Source: Mesorhizobium sp. J428 (lineage in GTDB: Bacteria > Pseudomonadota > Alphaproteobacteria > Rhizobiales > Rhizobiaceae). From it: a DNA stretch of 64,000 nt. Shown in pieces: positions 1 to 9,175 of the stretch. The notes below the pieces were generated by a model. The model saw nothing but the letters and a program-made list of their open reading frames with translations. It searched no databases and was not told the origin of the DNA. The position numbers and the translations under genes are program-made. The first letter of the stretch is position 1. Each line of letters starts with the position of its first letter. The stretch spans positions 3,386,001 to 3,450,000 of the forward strand of contig NZ_JAJOMX010000001.1 in assembly GCF_024699925.1 (NCBI RefSeq). The letters run 5' to 3'.

Positions 1-27
1 CAAGGCGCGCCATCGCACGCTGACCTG

Positions 28-844
28 ATGGACGCGCTGCCTTCCGAAGGTGCGGTCCGCCTCGCGGCGTTTCTCGCGATCTTCGGCGGAATGGCCGTCT
101 TCGAACTCATCTCGCCGCGGCTCGAACGTCCCGAGATGGTCGGCGCGCTGAAGACGAGACGCTGGTTTACGAACCTGTCGATGGTCGTGCTGTCGTCCAT
201 TCTTCTGCGGCTGGTGTTTCCGGCGGCCTCTGTCGGTGCCGCGGTCTGGGCTGAGGCGAACGGCTGGGGCATCTTGCGCGCGATCGGCTTCGATCCGCTC
301 ATCGCCGGTATCCTGGCTTTCATCATCCTCGACTTCGCCGTCTGGCTCGAACATCTGGCGAGCCATAAGATCCCGTTGCTGTGGCGGATCCACCGCATGC
401 ACCACGCCGACAATGGCTTCGACGTCACGACCGGGCTGCGCTTCCATCCGCTGGAGATCCTGCTCTCCATGGTCTGGAAGGCCGCGGTCGTCGTCCTGCT
501 TGGGCCTCCGGTCGTCGCGGTGCTGGTGTTCGAGATTGTGCTCAACGGGACGGCGATGTTCAACCATTCCAATGTCCGCCTGCCGCTGCCGTTCGACCGC
601 GTGCTCAGGCGGGTCCTGGTGACGCCGGACATGCACCGGGTTCACCACTCGACCATCCGACGGGAAATGGATTCGAACTACGGCTTCAACCTTCCCTTCT
701 GGGACAGGCTGTTCGGGTACCTACAACGATCAACCGGCCAAGGGGCACGACGCGATGGACATCGGGCTCGCCGAATGGCGGGACAACGAATCCGCGTCCC
801 TCGTATGGTCGATGCGGCTGCCTTTCCGGCGCGGCGATCAGTAG
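28..844 (+). CDS. Sterol desaturase/fatty acid hydroxylase family membrane protein (frameshifted)
   Basis: Integral-membrane di-iron hydroxylase/desaturase of the sterol desaturase family, about 271 aa once one frameshift is bridged. Hydrophobic segments lie near residues 10-30, 50-75 and 90-110. The histidine clusters of the family are visible: EHLASH (108-113), HRMHH (122-126), a lone His at 180 and HRVHH (203-207), which would bind the two irons. After LFG (residue 230) the frame is lost at the GGG at 715-717. Removing one G restores a C-terminus beginning TYNDQPAKGHDAMD and ending at the TAG at 842-844. The 3' end overlaps the convergent binding-protein gene by 7 bp. The substrate cannot be told from sequence. 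The family call is firm. The shift is probably a base-calling error because the downstream frame keeps good coding character. Confidence 0.8.
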
Positions 845-1713
845 AAGCTGACCGGGAAGTAGCGGAGGTAAAGCTCGGCAAAGGAGCCGTTGGCCTGCAG
901 TTCGCGCAGCGCGAAGTTGAAGGCATCGGCAAGTGCCGCCTCCGACGGCCTGACCGCGATTGCGAGACCGAGGCCGAGCTGTTCCGGCGCGAGATAGGGG
1001 CCGCCGACGAACCGGCAGCACGCCTGCGAGTCCGAACCGACGAGCCAGAACGACAGCCGCATCCCGTCGCCGAAGGCGCCGTCGATCTTGCCGGCGCGCA
1101 GGTCCTCGTAGAGCCATTCGGGACGGCTGTAGGTGACCGGCTTCACGTCGCCGAAATAGCTGCGCAGGATCTTCTCATGCGCCGAGCCGGCCATGACCCC
1201 GATACGCTTGCCGGACAGGGCCACATGGAGAGGCTCGGCGACCGCATTCGCCTTCTGCATGACGAAGCGGGCGGGAAACTGGAGGTATGGCCGGGTGAAG
1301 ACGTAGCTCTCCCGCGTGGCAGGCGTGATGGCGAGCCCGGCCAGGATCGCCTCGCCGTCGCCCTTCGCGAGCGCGTCTTCGAGTTCCGGCCACGGCAGGG
1401 CCTGGATCTGGCATTTGTCGCTGATGCCGAGTTCCGCGCAGATGCGCCGCGCCAGATCGACATGGAAACCGGCGAGCCGGCCTTCGGAATCGATGTAATT
1501 GAAGGGCGGGAAGTCGACGGTGGTCAAGAAGCGCAGCCGCTGGAGCCCTTCGAGCTGCGGCTTGGGCAATCGCTCCTTCGGGTCCCAGAAGTTGGGGATC
1601 TGCGGCTCCGCGGACAGGGCGGCTCCGCACAGCGTGGCCAGCACGGCCAGGATCGCCAGCAGTCGTGTCAAGAAGCTCTCCGGCTGTCTCCGCCGGATCG
1701 GGCCGGCGCACAT
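838..1713 (-). CDS. Periplasmic substrate-binding protein, family 3 (amino-acid/cyclohexadienyl type)
   Basis: 291-aa solute-binding protein of the SBP_bac_3 type. An N-terminal signal segment (around residues 15-35, LLAILAVLATLCGAALS) is followed by a type 3 binding fold. Typical pieces include the ligand-site text FPPFNYID near residue 70, GFHVDLARRICAEL, and the hinge region GDGEAILAGLAITPATRESYVFTRPY. No permease or ATPase gene is adjacent, so it is either an orphan importer subunit or a periplasmic sensor. It starts at the ATG complementary to 1711-1713 and ends convergent with the desaturase gene. The ligand is unknown; family 3 usually binds polar amino acids or related compounds. Confidence 0.75.
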   Translation of the reverse strand: MCAGPIRRRQPESFLTRLLAILAVLATLCGAALSAEPQIPNFWDPKERLPKPQLEGLQRLRFLTTVDFPPFNYIDSEGRLAGFHVDLARRICAELGISDKCQIQALPWPELEDALAKGDGEAILAGLAITPATRESYVFTRPYLQFPARFVMQKANAVAEPLHVALSGKRIGVMAGSAHEKILRSYFGDVKPVTYSRPEWLYEDLRAGKIDGAFGDGMRLSFWLVGSDSQACCRFVGGPYLAPEQLGLGLAIAVRPSEAALADAFNFALRELQANGSFAELYLRYFPVSFY

Positions 1714-1943
1714 GATCGATGCGGCATAGCATAGCGCGGGATTGCGGCAAACGCCGACACGGCGTCGACATCACACGGAAAAGTGGTGGCATTGACGGAC
1801 GGGTGCGTCTTTGCAAAAGTGCAACCCATTGGGGAATTCGGCTGCTTGGGGCAGCGGCCGATCAACATGCATGAGCAGTTTTGGATCGGGGCAGTGTGCG
1901 GCGCCGGATGCGTGCGCGCGTGCGCCATGCTGCGGGGGCGTGC

Positions 1944-3910
1944 ATGTCCGTTGCGGACGTGTCAGATGCAGGGGGAAGGACGGCGGCGGCTGCGTTCGGC
2001 GCACGCCTGCCTGCGCTCACGCCCCGGGCGCGCGCAGAACTCGACGAATGGTCGGCGCTGCTGCGGCGGCTGGGAGTCTCGCCGCAGCGTGCGGCCGATC
2101 TCGCCCTGACGGCCGAACGCTGTGGCACCAGCCTGCCGGACGAGCTGCTTGCCTCGGGCGCCGTGGACGAAAACGCGCTCTATTGTCAGATCGCGAAGAA
2201 GCTCGGCTTGGCCTTTCGGCCGCAGCTTGCGTCTCGTGAACTGCGGATCGACGCCGGCGACGCGCTCGGACTGTTGAAAGGCAACCAGTCCCGGCTGCTC
2301 CAGGTGATCGGCGCCGGCGGCTTCGTCACTTATGTCACGGCGCCGAGACCGGGTGATTGTCCTCGCATTCGGCGTCTGATCCAAGATGCGCCTGGGCTTG
2401 CCGAGCGCATCTGCATCGTGCCTCCGTCAGCCGTTCGCCGCGCACTGATCGAGATAGCCGCCCCGCGCCTCACGGCCGCCACCCGCGATGGGCTGTTCGC
2501 GGCGCAACCGCGCTTTTCCGCCAGGCTGGTGGCGAACGGCTGGCAGGGGACGCTGTTCGGCGGCCTCGTCGTCAGTCTCGCAACAGCGTTCATCTTCGCG
2601 CCAGTGTGGGCCCTGCTCGCCCTGCACCTGTGCGCGACCTTCTTCTTTTTCTGCTGCGTGTGGATACGGCTCGCCGCTGCGTTCGGAAAAATCTCCCGGC
2701 CGCGGGTGAGCGCGGTCGGCCTCGATCCTTCGACGCTGCCGGTCTATTCGATCGTCGTGGCACTGCGCGACGAGGCCGACGTGCTGCCGGATCTCCTGTC
2801 GGCACTCGGACGTATCTCCTGGCCGCGGGCGCGGCTCGAGGTGAAGTTCGTTTGCGAGGACGACGACCGCAGCACGATCGAGGCGCTGCGCGTGCACGGC
2901 CTGCGGCCTTGGGTGGAGATCATCGAGGTGCCGCGCGGCATGCCCGGCACCAAACCCAACGCGTTGACCTACGCACTTCCGCTCACACGCGGCGAGTTCA
3001 TCGCGGTCTACGATGCGGAAGATCGGCCACATCCGCTCCAGCTCTACGAGGCGTGGAGCCGCTTCCACACGGAGGAAGAAGATCTGGCTTGCCTGCAGGC
3101 GCCGCTCGAGATCGACAACGGCGCGGCCGGCATCCTTCCGCGCATGTTTGCATTCGAATACGCGGCCCTGTTCCACCGCTTCCTGCCTTATCTCGCGAGG
3201 AAGGGGCTGTTTCTTCCGCTCGGCGGCACGTCCAATCATTTCCGCCGCTCCGCGCTCGAAGAGGTGGGCGCGTGGGATCCCTACAACGTCACCGAGGATG
3301 CTGACCTTGGTGTCCGCCTCGCGCGCTACGGCTACCGGACGGGCGTGATCTTCTCTCCCACGGGCGAGGAGGCGCCGGAACGATCGATCGTGTGGCTGAA
3401 GCAGCGCACGCGCTGGCTGAAGGGCTGGGCGCAGACATGGCTTGTCCACATGCGCAACCCGGCGGAACTCGCATCCGATATCGGCCTACGCTCCTTCGCT
3501 GCGGTCCAGATCCTGCTGGCAGGCCTGCTTGTCTCGTCGCTGCTGCATCCCATGCTGCTGGTGACGGGGATTTTTCTTGCGGCGAGGGCGATCGCTGCCG
3601 GGGGGGCTGACCCCGCTGCAGTTCTTTTTCTTCGCCATGGATGCCTTCAATCTCGTCCTGGGGCGGCGCGTTCCTGCTGCTCGGCTGGCGCGCGAGCCGG
3701 CCGCCGGCGCGGCGGGGGTTCTGGAAGATCGTCCTGTTTACGCCGCTCTACTGGATGATGATGTCCGCCGCCGCCTGGCGCGCGCTGTTCCAGCTGTTCA
3801 CCCGCCCGCATCACTGGGAGAAGACGCCGCATGCGCGGCGCCGGCTTAGCCGCGCCGAGACAAAATCGGGCCGGGCTACAATCCGAGGAACGCCGGGCCG
3901 TCGCCAATGA
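1944..3910 (+). CDS. Membrane glycosyltransferase family 2 with type II secretion E-like N-domain (two frameshifts)
   Basis: Processive-type GT2 of about 654 aa after two frame corrections. Residues 1-200 resemble the MshEN/GspE N-terminal domain (rounds of ALYCQIAKKLGLAF-type text). Two membrane helices follow (GTLFGGLVVSLATAFIFAPV and a Phe-rich segment). Then comes a GT2 core with YSIVVALRDEADVLPDLL, an ED(DD)R motif, the YDAEDRPHP metal site, TEDADLGVRLARYGY and the QRTRWLKGW acceptor motif, then more helices. The frame breaks at a seven-G run (3600-3606) and a four-G run (3660-3663). Deleting one G in each gives a continuous AAGGLTPLQFFFF and NLVLGGAFLLLGW, ending at 3908-3910. The start at 1944 was chosen over 1881 because homology-like text begins at MSVADVSD. 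The polymer made is unknown. Confidence 0.75.
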
Positions 3911-4765
3911 TCTTCGAATCCTCGGCGCCGATGACGGCCATGTCGCGCCCGGCATAGGGGATCGAGCGGAGGAGGCGCCGTATCACCGCGACCCGAGCCC
4001 GGCGCTTGTCGTTCGCGGCCACGATCGTCCATGGGGCATGCGTGCTGTGGGTTCGCTTGAGCATCGTGTCGCGGGCTTTGGTATACTCGTCCCACAGCTT
4101 CATGCCGGCGATATCGATCGGCGAGAACTTCCAGTTCTTCAGCGGCGAATGCCGCCGGTCGTGGAAGCGCTTCAGCTGCATCTCCTGGCCGATGCTGAGC
4201 CAGAACTTGAAGAAGCGTATCCCCTCCTTGCAGATGCGCTCTTCGAAATAGGGCGTCTCGTCGAGGAACTTCTCGTGCTGCTCGGGCGTGCAGAAGCCCA
4301 TGACCGGCTCGACACCGCCGCGATGTACCAAGAGCGGTCGAAGGTCACGAATTCACCGGCCGTGGGAAAATGTGTCACATAGCGTTGATAATACCACTGC
4401 CCGCGCTCGGTCTCTGTCGGCTTGGTGAGCGCGACGTTGCGCGCGGTGCGCGGGTTCATGAATTGCCTGACAACGAATATCGTTCCGCCCTTGCCGGCAG
4501 CGTCGCGCCCCTCGAACACGATCATCACCCGCTCGCCCTTGTCTTGAAGCCAATGCTGCAGCTTCACGAGCTCTATCTGGAGCGTCTCGACCGTCTTGTC
4601 GTATTCCTTGCTTGCCAGCTTGTCGTCGTAGGGATAGCCGCCCGACTTCAGCGCATTCTTCTCGACCCAGTCCGGCAGCTTCGGATTGCCGACATCGAAG
4701 GTGCGCTCCTTGCCGCCGATCTTGAGTTTCACCTTCTCGGACGGCTGGTCCTCGGTCTTCGCCAT
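3876..4765 (-). CDS. ppk2: Polyphosphate kinase 2 (frameshifted)
   Basis: PPK2-family kinase that moves phosphate between polyphosphate and nucleoside diphosphates, about 296 aa when one shift is bridged. The P-loop GRDAAGKGG, the lid ([25 protein letters not shown]) and the Walker B-like FDRSWY are all present, and the C-terminus carries the family's [18 protein letters not shown] stretch. After FDRSWY the frame breaks near 4323-4326: one missing base (AAT read as AT on the coding strand) would give the expected [17 protein letters not shown]. The start is MAKTEDQ at 4765, preceded by an AAAGGTG ribosome site; the upstream TTG at 4792 is less likely. It is divergent from phoR and overlaps the end of the glycosyltransferase gene. 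Confidence 0.88.
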
Positions 4766-4844
4766 GCTGCGGGCACCTTTTTCTCGTTTCAACTCATGCT
4801 ATTGGGAGGGGGACGCGCGTAAAGCGCGTTGTCGCCGGACCGTG

Positions 4845-6155
4845 ATGGTCGAGGATGGACAGGGTGCCGGCCGCGAGGGCCGCGGGTTTGCCGAGGGGCA
4901 GATGGAAGGTTCCGGCCTGGGTGAAAACGTGACGCACCGTCTCCTGTCGGCGCGCTGGATCCTCATCGCCTCCATCGCCGGCATCTTTCTCGTCGCGTCG
5001 CAGGGAGGCGCGGGCTACGGGCTTGCGGCCGCCGTCTGCGCCATTGTCATCGCGGTGACCGCGTTCGCGCCCCGCCGCAGTCTGCGCGAGCGCCGGGCGG
5101 ATCGAGATGCCGAGGCCAATCGGCCGGCGCTGGCCTCGATGACCGCCGAGGCGCTGGCCGCCGCCGTCAGCGACCCGATGGTCATTTTCGACCGCAGCGG
5201 CTCGGTCGTCCATGTCAACAGCGCCTGCGCGGTGGCCTTCGCGGGCCTGTCGCCGGGCACGTCGCTGTCGCTGCGCTTCCGCGCGCCGGAAATGCAGGAG
5301 ATGATTGCCAGGGCGCTGGCGCAGGGACGGCCGCTGTCGATCGACTATTCCGAGAAGGTGCCGGTGGAGCGCTTCTTCCGGGTGACCGTGTCACCCGTGG
5401 GCGACGGCGGCGACCGCTTCGTGATGATCTTCAAGGACCAGAGCGAAATCCGCCGCATCGACCGCATGCGGGCCGACTTCATCGCCAATGCGAGTCACGA
5501 ACTGCGCACGCCGCTGGCCTCGATCTCGGGATTCATCGAGACGCTGCGCGGGCCGGCAAAGAATGATCCTGCGGCGCGCGAGCAGTTCCTCCAGATCATG
5601 CAGGCGCAGACCGCGCGCATGGCGCGGCTGATCGACGACCTGCTCTCTCTGTCGCGGCTGGAGATGAAGCCCTTTCTCAGCCCTTCGGACCGGGTCGACC
5701 TCAAGCCGCTGATCGAGGGCGTCATCGACGCGCTCAATCCGCTGGCGGAGGAGTCCGGGGTGCGGATCGACGCGGTCCTCGGCGGCGATCCGCTGACCGT
5801 GGCGGGCAATCGCGACGAGCTGATCCAGGTGTTCGAGAACCTACTCGAGAACGCCTGCAAATATGGCCGCAGCGGCGGGCTGGTGGAGGTGACGGTCAAC
5901 CGCGCCGGGCAGCAGAACGGCATCGACATCTCCGTGCGCGACCACGGTCCCGGCATTCCGGAAGAGCACATTCCGCGCCTGACGGAGCGCTTCTACCGCG
6001 TCGACGTCGAGACGAGCCGCGGCCAGAAGGGAACCGGCCTCGGCCTCGCGATCGTCAAGCACATCCTCACCCGCCACCGGGCGCGCCTCACCATCGGGTC
6101 GCGGCCGGGCGAGGGGGCAACTTTCACGGTTCATTTCCCGCCCGCCGGCATCTGA
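4845..6155 (+). CDS. phoR: Phosphate regulon sensor histidine kinase PhoR
   Basis: Membrane sensor kinase of about 436 aa. Two helices at residues 33-50 and 56-76 anchor it. A PAS-like segment (110-200, SDPMVIFDRSGSVVHVN) precedes the HisKA domain with the phosphoacceptor in NASHELRTPL (His about 218). The HATPase_c boxes follow: N box ENLLENACKYG, G1 DHGPGIPEEH, G2 GTGLGLAIVKH. This architecture plus phoU 84 bp downstream identifies PhoR, which phosphorylates PhoB on phosphate limitation. ATG 4845 is taken as start; ATG 4902, behind GAGGGG, is an alternative giving a 19-residue shorter protein. The usual pstSCAB genes do not lie between phoR and phoU here, and no phoB follows. Confidence 0.85.
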   Translation: MVEDGQGAGREGRGFAEGQMEGSGLGENVTHRLLSARWILIASIAGIFLVASQGGAGYGLAAAVCAIVIAVTAFAPRRSLRERRADRDAEANRPALASMTAEALAAAVSDPMVIFDRSGSVVHVNSACAVAFAGLSPGTSLSLRFRAPEMQEMIARALAQGRPLSIDYSEKVPVERFFRVTVSPVGDGGDRFVMIFKDQSEIRRIDRMRADFIANASHELRTPLASISGFIETLRGPAKNDPAAREQFLQIMQAQTARMARLIDDLLSLSRLEMKPFLSPSDRVDLKPLIEGVIDALNPLAEESGVRIDAVLGGDPLTVAGNRDELIQVFENLLENACKYGRSGGLVEVTVNRAGQQNGIDISVRDHGPGIPEEHIPRLTERFYRVDVETSRGQKGTGLGLAIVKHILTRHRARLTIGSRPGEGATFTVHFPPAGI

Positions 6156-6239
6156 ATGAAACACATGACGGCTTCTTTTTTCCGTCATCGCCATGCTTTA
6201 GCGTGTCGATTCAACCTGTCGGAGGTTTGAAGACGCTCA

Positions 6240-6962
6240 ATGCAAACGCAGCACATCGTTCGGGCCTATGATTCCGACCTGAAATATCTGGCAAGCCGGA
6301 TCGCCGCGATGGGCGGCCACGCCGAGCGGATGGTCGAGCAGGCCGTGCAGGCGCTCGTTACCTCCGACCTCGGTCTTGCGAAGAAGGTGGTCGAGGACGA
6401 CGCGGTGCTGGACGAGGGCCAGCGCGAGGTGGACGAGAAGGCGATCGTCGTCATCGCGAAGCGTCAGCCGATGGCCGACGACCTGCGCGAGATCATCGGG
6501 GCGATCCGCATCTCGGGCGACCTCGAACGCGTCGGCGACCTCGGCAAGAATATCGCCAAACGGGTCGTCGCCGTGACCGAGACGCAGCAGCCGCTCAGCC
6601 TGTTCCGAGGCCTGGAAGCGCTCGCAGAGCTCGCGCTGACCCAGCTCAAGGAGGTGCTCGACACTTACGCGTCGCGCTCGATGGATCGTATCCGGTTCGT
6701 CCGCGACCGTGACGACCAGATCGACGCGATGTACACCTCGCTGTTCCGCGAACTCCTCACCTACATGATGGAGGACCCGCGCAACATCACCGCCTGCACT
6801 CATCTCCTGTTCTGCGCCAAGAACATCGAGCGCATCGGCGATCACGCCACCAACATCGCCGAAACCGTCTACTACGTCGTCACCGGCCAGCAGATGCCGC
6901 CCGAGCGCCCGAAGGAGGACAAGAGCCACAAGGTGATGCTCGAGGACCTGGTGGACGATTGA
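6240..6962 (+). CDS. phoU: Phosphate transport system regulatory protein PhoU
   Basis: 240-aa cytoplasmic all-helical protein with the two PhoU repeats. Metal-binding acidic motifs appear in each half (DDLREIIGAIRISGDLERVGDLGKNIA in the first, NIERIGDHATNIAE in the second). PhoU connects the Pst importer to PhoR and damps Pho signalling when phosphate is plentiful; loss in other bacteria raises polyphosphate. A GGAGG ribosome site lies about 13 nt before the ATG at 6240. It follows phoR directly and is closed by a strong hairpin at 6981-7010. Pst transporter genes are absent from the window. Confidence 0.93.
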   Translation: MQTQHIVRAYDSDLKYLASRIAAMGGHAERMVEQAVQALVTSDLGLAKKVVEDDAVLDEGQREVDEKAIVVIAKRQPMADDLREIIGAIRISGDLERVGDLGKNIAKRVVAVTETQQPLSLFRGLEALAELALTQLKEVLDTYASRSMDRIRFVRDRDDQIDAMYTSLFRELLTYMMEDPRNITACTHLLFCAKNIERIGDHATNIAETVYYVVTGQQMPPERPKEDKSHKVMLEDLVDD

Positions 6963-6980
6963 GCAGCGCAGATCCAACGT

Positions 6981-7010
6981 AAGAAAGGCGGCTCATGGCC
7001 GCCTTTTCTT
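6981..7010 (+). terminator. Rho-independent terminator after phoU
   Basis: The sequence AAGAAAGGCGGC-TCATG-GCCGCCTTTTCTT forms a near-perfect stem with a T-rich 3' side, 18 bp after the phoU stop. Because the stem carries A-runs on one side and T-runs on the other, it can also end the convergent gcrA transcript. Confidence 0.85.
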
Positions 7011-7033
7011 CATTTGGGTTGGCCCAAGGCCGC

Positions 7034-7567
7034 CTATCGGTTGCGGCGGCGCTCGGCGGCGGGCTGGAAAGCCAGCTTCGCGTGATATTTGCAGTAAGGG
7101 CCCGTCTCGGCGGACTCGTTGCCGCAGAAAGAGAAGTCCTCGCTCAAGGGATCGCCGTTGGGCCACTTGCAGGTGCGCTCGGTCAGTTCCACCAGGCGCA
7201 GCCGGCGCGAGATCGGCACGACGACGTTGTTCTGCACCGGGCGGATATAGGTCTGGGCGACCGCCTCGGTGTCGAACTGCACCTGCAGCGCCGTGGCTCC
7301 GATCGAAGCGGGCATGGAACGGGTCTGGCTCGACATGCGGCCTGCAGACTTGGACACACTGCCGGCGCTCACGGCAGCCTTTGGCGCCTTCTTTTGCCGT
7401 GCCGGCGCGGCGGTCGCCCGCCCACGGCTCGACAGCTTGAGCCGATGGACCTTGCCGATCACCGCATTGCGGCTGACGCCACCGAGGCTCGCCGCGATCT
7501 GGCTGGCGCTCAGGCCCTCGCTCCAAAGCTTCTTGAGAAGTTCGACGCGCTCGTCATTCCAGTTCAT
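7034..7567 (-). CDS. gcrA: Cell-cycle transcriptional regulator GcrA
   Basis: 177-aa GcrA, the alphaproteobacterial regulator that binds sigma70 RNA polymerase and acts preferentially at CcrM-methylated GANTC promoters. The N-terminal helix-turn-helix is exact for the family (MNWNDERVELLKKLWSEG, then SASQIAASLGGVSRNAVIGKVHRL). A basic Ala/Lys-rich linker follows, then a C-terminal cysteine region (RTCKWPNGDP, FCGNES, YCKYHAKLAF) that contacts sigma70 in the family. The length matches rhizobial GcrA. It is monocistronic and shares a 380-bp intergenic space with argD, where four GANTC sites lie. Confidence 0.96.
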   Translation of the reverse strand: MNWNDERVELLKKLWSEGLSASQIAASLGGVSRNAVIGKVHRLKLSSRGRATAAPARQKKAPKAAVSAGSVSKSAGRMSSQTRSMPASIGATALQVQFDTEAVAQTYIRPVQNNVVVPISRRLRLVELTERTCKWPNGDPLSEDFSFCGNESAETGPYCKYHAKLAFQPAAERRRNR

Positions 7568-7600
7568 CTATCACGATCCTCGCGAAGTCATGCGGAGCAG

Positions 7601-7742
7601 GAATCCGAAAGCAACCCGGTAAACCGGGCAATACCACATCTATTCGGATTGATTGGTCCGCCGCACGAAATCTGGTATTTTGTTGTCCTTAAACTACCGA
7701 TCGCTGGACTCCGTGACAAGAGTCCCGGATGCAACACGAATC
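7601..7742. promoter_or_regulatory. Cluster of GANTC (CcrM) methylation sites between gcrA and argD
   Basis: Four GANTC sites occur at 7601-7605 (GAATC), 7707-7711 (GACTC), 7720-7724 (GAGTC) and 7738-7742 (GAATC). Three sit within 36 bp. GANTC is strongly under-represented outside regulated promoters in CcrM-bearing alphaproteobacteria, so a triplet next to gcrA suggests methylation-sensitive transcription of gcrA, of the leader RNA, or both. Confidence 0.55.
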
Positions 7743-7757
7743 GGATTTTTCGGTTTT

Positions 7758-7832
7758 CCCCAACTTGGGGCAGGGTGCCTGTCGATAGACCGGCAAAGCA
7801 TCGGACGGCACGCGCCCACCTGCTATCCCTGC
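7758..7832 (+). ncRNA. Candidate structured leader or small RNA upstream of argD
   Basis: Two nested structures can be drawn. A small hairpin CCCCA-ACT-TGGGG spans 7758-7770. A long arm closes with GCAGGG (7770-7775) against CCCTGC (7827-7832) and has internal pairing of TGCC/GGCA and CGAT/ATCG. The element is followed by a perfect intrinsic terminator at 7873-7895, so a short terminated RNA or an attenuated argD leader is plausible. I do not recognise it as a named RNA family. Confidence 0.35.
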
Positions 7833-7833
7833 A

Positions 7834-7862
7834 TTGACATCGCGGGCGAAAAAACCAATATT
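7834..7862 (+). promoter_or_regulatory. argD: Sigma70-like promoter upstream of argD
   Basis: An exact TTGACA (7834-7839) is followed after 17 bp by AATATT (7857-7862), a 4/6 match to the -10 consensus. Transcripts would begin near 7869, just at the foot of the terminator hairpin, so they would carry that hairpin at their 5' end rather than be stopped by it. This would let argD be expressed independently of RNA arriving from upstream. Confidence 0.5.
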
Positions 7863-7872
7863 CCGCCAGCAG

Positions 7873-7895
7873 GCCGCCCCTCGGGCGGCTTTTTT
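7873..7895 (+). terminator. Intrinsic terminator in the argD leader
   Basis: GCCGCCC-CTC-GGGCGGC followed by six T residues is a textbook rho-independent terminator on the plus strand. It lies 55 bp before argD with no protein gene upstream on that strand, so it ends a small RNA or acts as an attenuator. Confidence 0.8.
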
Positions 7896-7949
7896 GATTT
7901 GGGGTTTGAATTCGGCGAAAACAAGGTCCGCGCAGGAAGCCGGGCCACA

Positions 7950-9161
7950 ATGCCGCGGATGGTGATGATGAACAGTGGAGCCCTCTTCGAGACCTTTGCA
8001 CGTGCGCCTTTGGCCTTCGAGCGAGGCGAGGGTTGCTGGCTCACCACCACGGGCGGCGAGCGATATCTCGATTTTGCCGGCGGCATCGCGGTCAACTCGC
8101 TCGGGCATTGCCATCCGCATCTGGTCGCGGCGCTGACCGAGCAGGCCGGGAAGCTGTGGCACGTCTCGAACCTCTACAATGTTCCGGGCCAGGAGCGGCT
8201 TGCGGAACGTTTGGTCGCAAACAGCTTCGCCGACCGCGTCTTCTTCACCAATTCCGGCGCCGAAGCGTTGGAATGCGCGATCAAGACCGCGCGGCGCTAC
8301 CACTATACGAACGGGCATCCCGAACGTTTCCGCATTATCACCTTCGAAGGTGCCTTCCACGGCCGCACGCTGGCGACGATCGCCGCCGGCGGCCAGAAGA
8401 AATATATGGAGGGCTTCGGTCCCAAGGTCGAAGGCTTCGACCAGGTGCCGTTCTTCGATCTGGAGGCGGTGAAGGCTGCGATTACACCGGAGACGGCGGC
8501 GATCCTGATCGAGCCGCTGCAGGGCGAGGGCGGCATCCGCGAACTGCCGCAGGGCGGCCTCGCTGCGCTGCGTAAGCTGTGCGACGAACACGGCCTGCTG
8601 CTCGTCCTCGACGAGGTGCAGACCGGCGTCGGCCGCACCGGCAAGCTGTTCGCCTATCAGTGGACGGATGTCGAGCCTGACATTGTGGCGATCGCCAAGG
8701 GGATCGGCGGCGGCTTCCCGATGGGCGCATGCCTGGCGACGGACGCAGCCGCCTCCGGCATGACGGCCGGCACGCACGGCACGACCTTCGGCGGCAATCC
8801 GCTGGCCATGGCCGTCGGCAATGCCGTGCTGGATGTTGTCCTGTCCGACGGCTTCCTCGACGAGGTGAGCCGCAAGGGCCTGCTGCTGAAGCAGGGCCTG
8901 GCAGCTGTCGCCGACGATTTCCCGCAGGTGGTGGAAGGCATTCGCGGCGTCGGCCTCATGGCCGGCCTCAAATGCCGGATGCCGAACACCGACGTGAACA
9001 AGGCGCTGCGTGGGCAGCACCTTCTCGCGGCGCCCGCCGGAGACAATGTCGTTCGTCTCCTGCCGCCTCTGATTGCCGACGACGACGAGATCCGCATCGC
9101 GGTCGACCGCATCCGCGCGGCCGCGGCCAACCTCGCCGCAGCGATCGACAACGCCGCCTGA
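7950..9161 (+). CDS. argD: Acetylornithine aminotransferase (arginine biosynthesis)
   Basis: 403-aa class III PLP aminotransferase converting N-acetylglutamate semialdehyde to N-acetylornithine with glutamate as amino donor. Family landmarks are [18 protein letters not shown], the cofactor-loop text [36 protein letters not shown] and the PLP lysine in [13 protein letters not shown] (K about 250). The start is within the ATG cluster at 7950-7970; 7950 is used, but in-frame ATGs at 7959, 7965 and 7968 are possible. It is the first gene of argD-argF, 14 bp apart. GANTC sites and a terminator leader precede it. Confidence 0.93.
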   Translation: MPRMVMMNSGALFETFARAPLAFERGEGCWLTTTGGERYLDFAGGIAVNSLGHCHPHLVAALTEQAGKLWHVSNLYNVPGQERLAERLVANSFADRVFFTNSGAEALECAIKTARRYHYTNGHPERFRIITFEGAFHGRTLATIAAGGQKKYMEGFGPKVEGFDQVPFFDLEAVKAAITPETAAILIEPLQGEGGIRELPQGGLAALRKLCDEHGLLLVLDEVQTGVGRTGKLFAYQWTDVEPDIVAIAKGIGGGFPMGACLATDAAASGMTAGTHGTTFGGNPLAMAVGNAVLDVVLSDGFLDEVSRKGLLLKQGLAAVADDFPQVVEGIRGVGLMAGLKCRMPNTDVNKALRGQHLLAAPAGDNVVRLLPPLIADDDEIRIAVDRIRAAAANLAAAIDNAA

Positions 9162-9175
9162 GGCGGGAGAGTTTC

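Noticed and set aside
845..1734. Continuation of the desaturase reading frame to 1734
   Set aside because: After the +1 indel this frame is the antisense of the binding-protein gene, with Arg/Pro/Ala-rich text of no family.
6166..6240. PhoB box before phoU
   Set aside because: Only one CCGTCAT (6/7 match to CTGTCAT) is found, and the 11-bp tandem repeat needed for a Pho box is missing. The ATGACGG/CCGTCAT stem carries its T-run in the loop, so it is not a terminator either.
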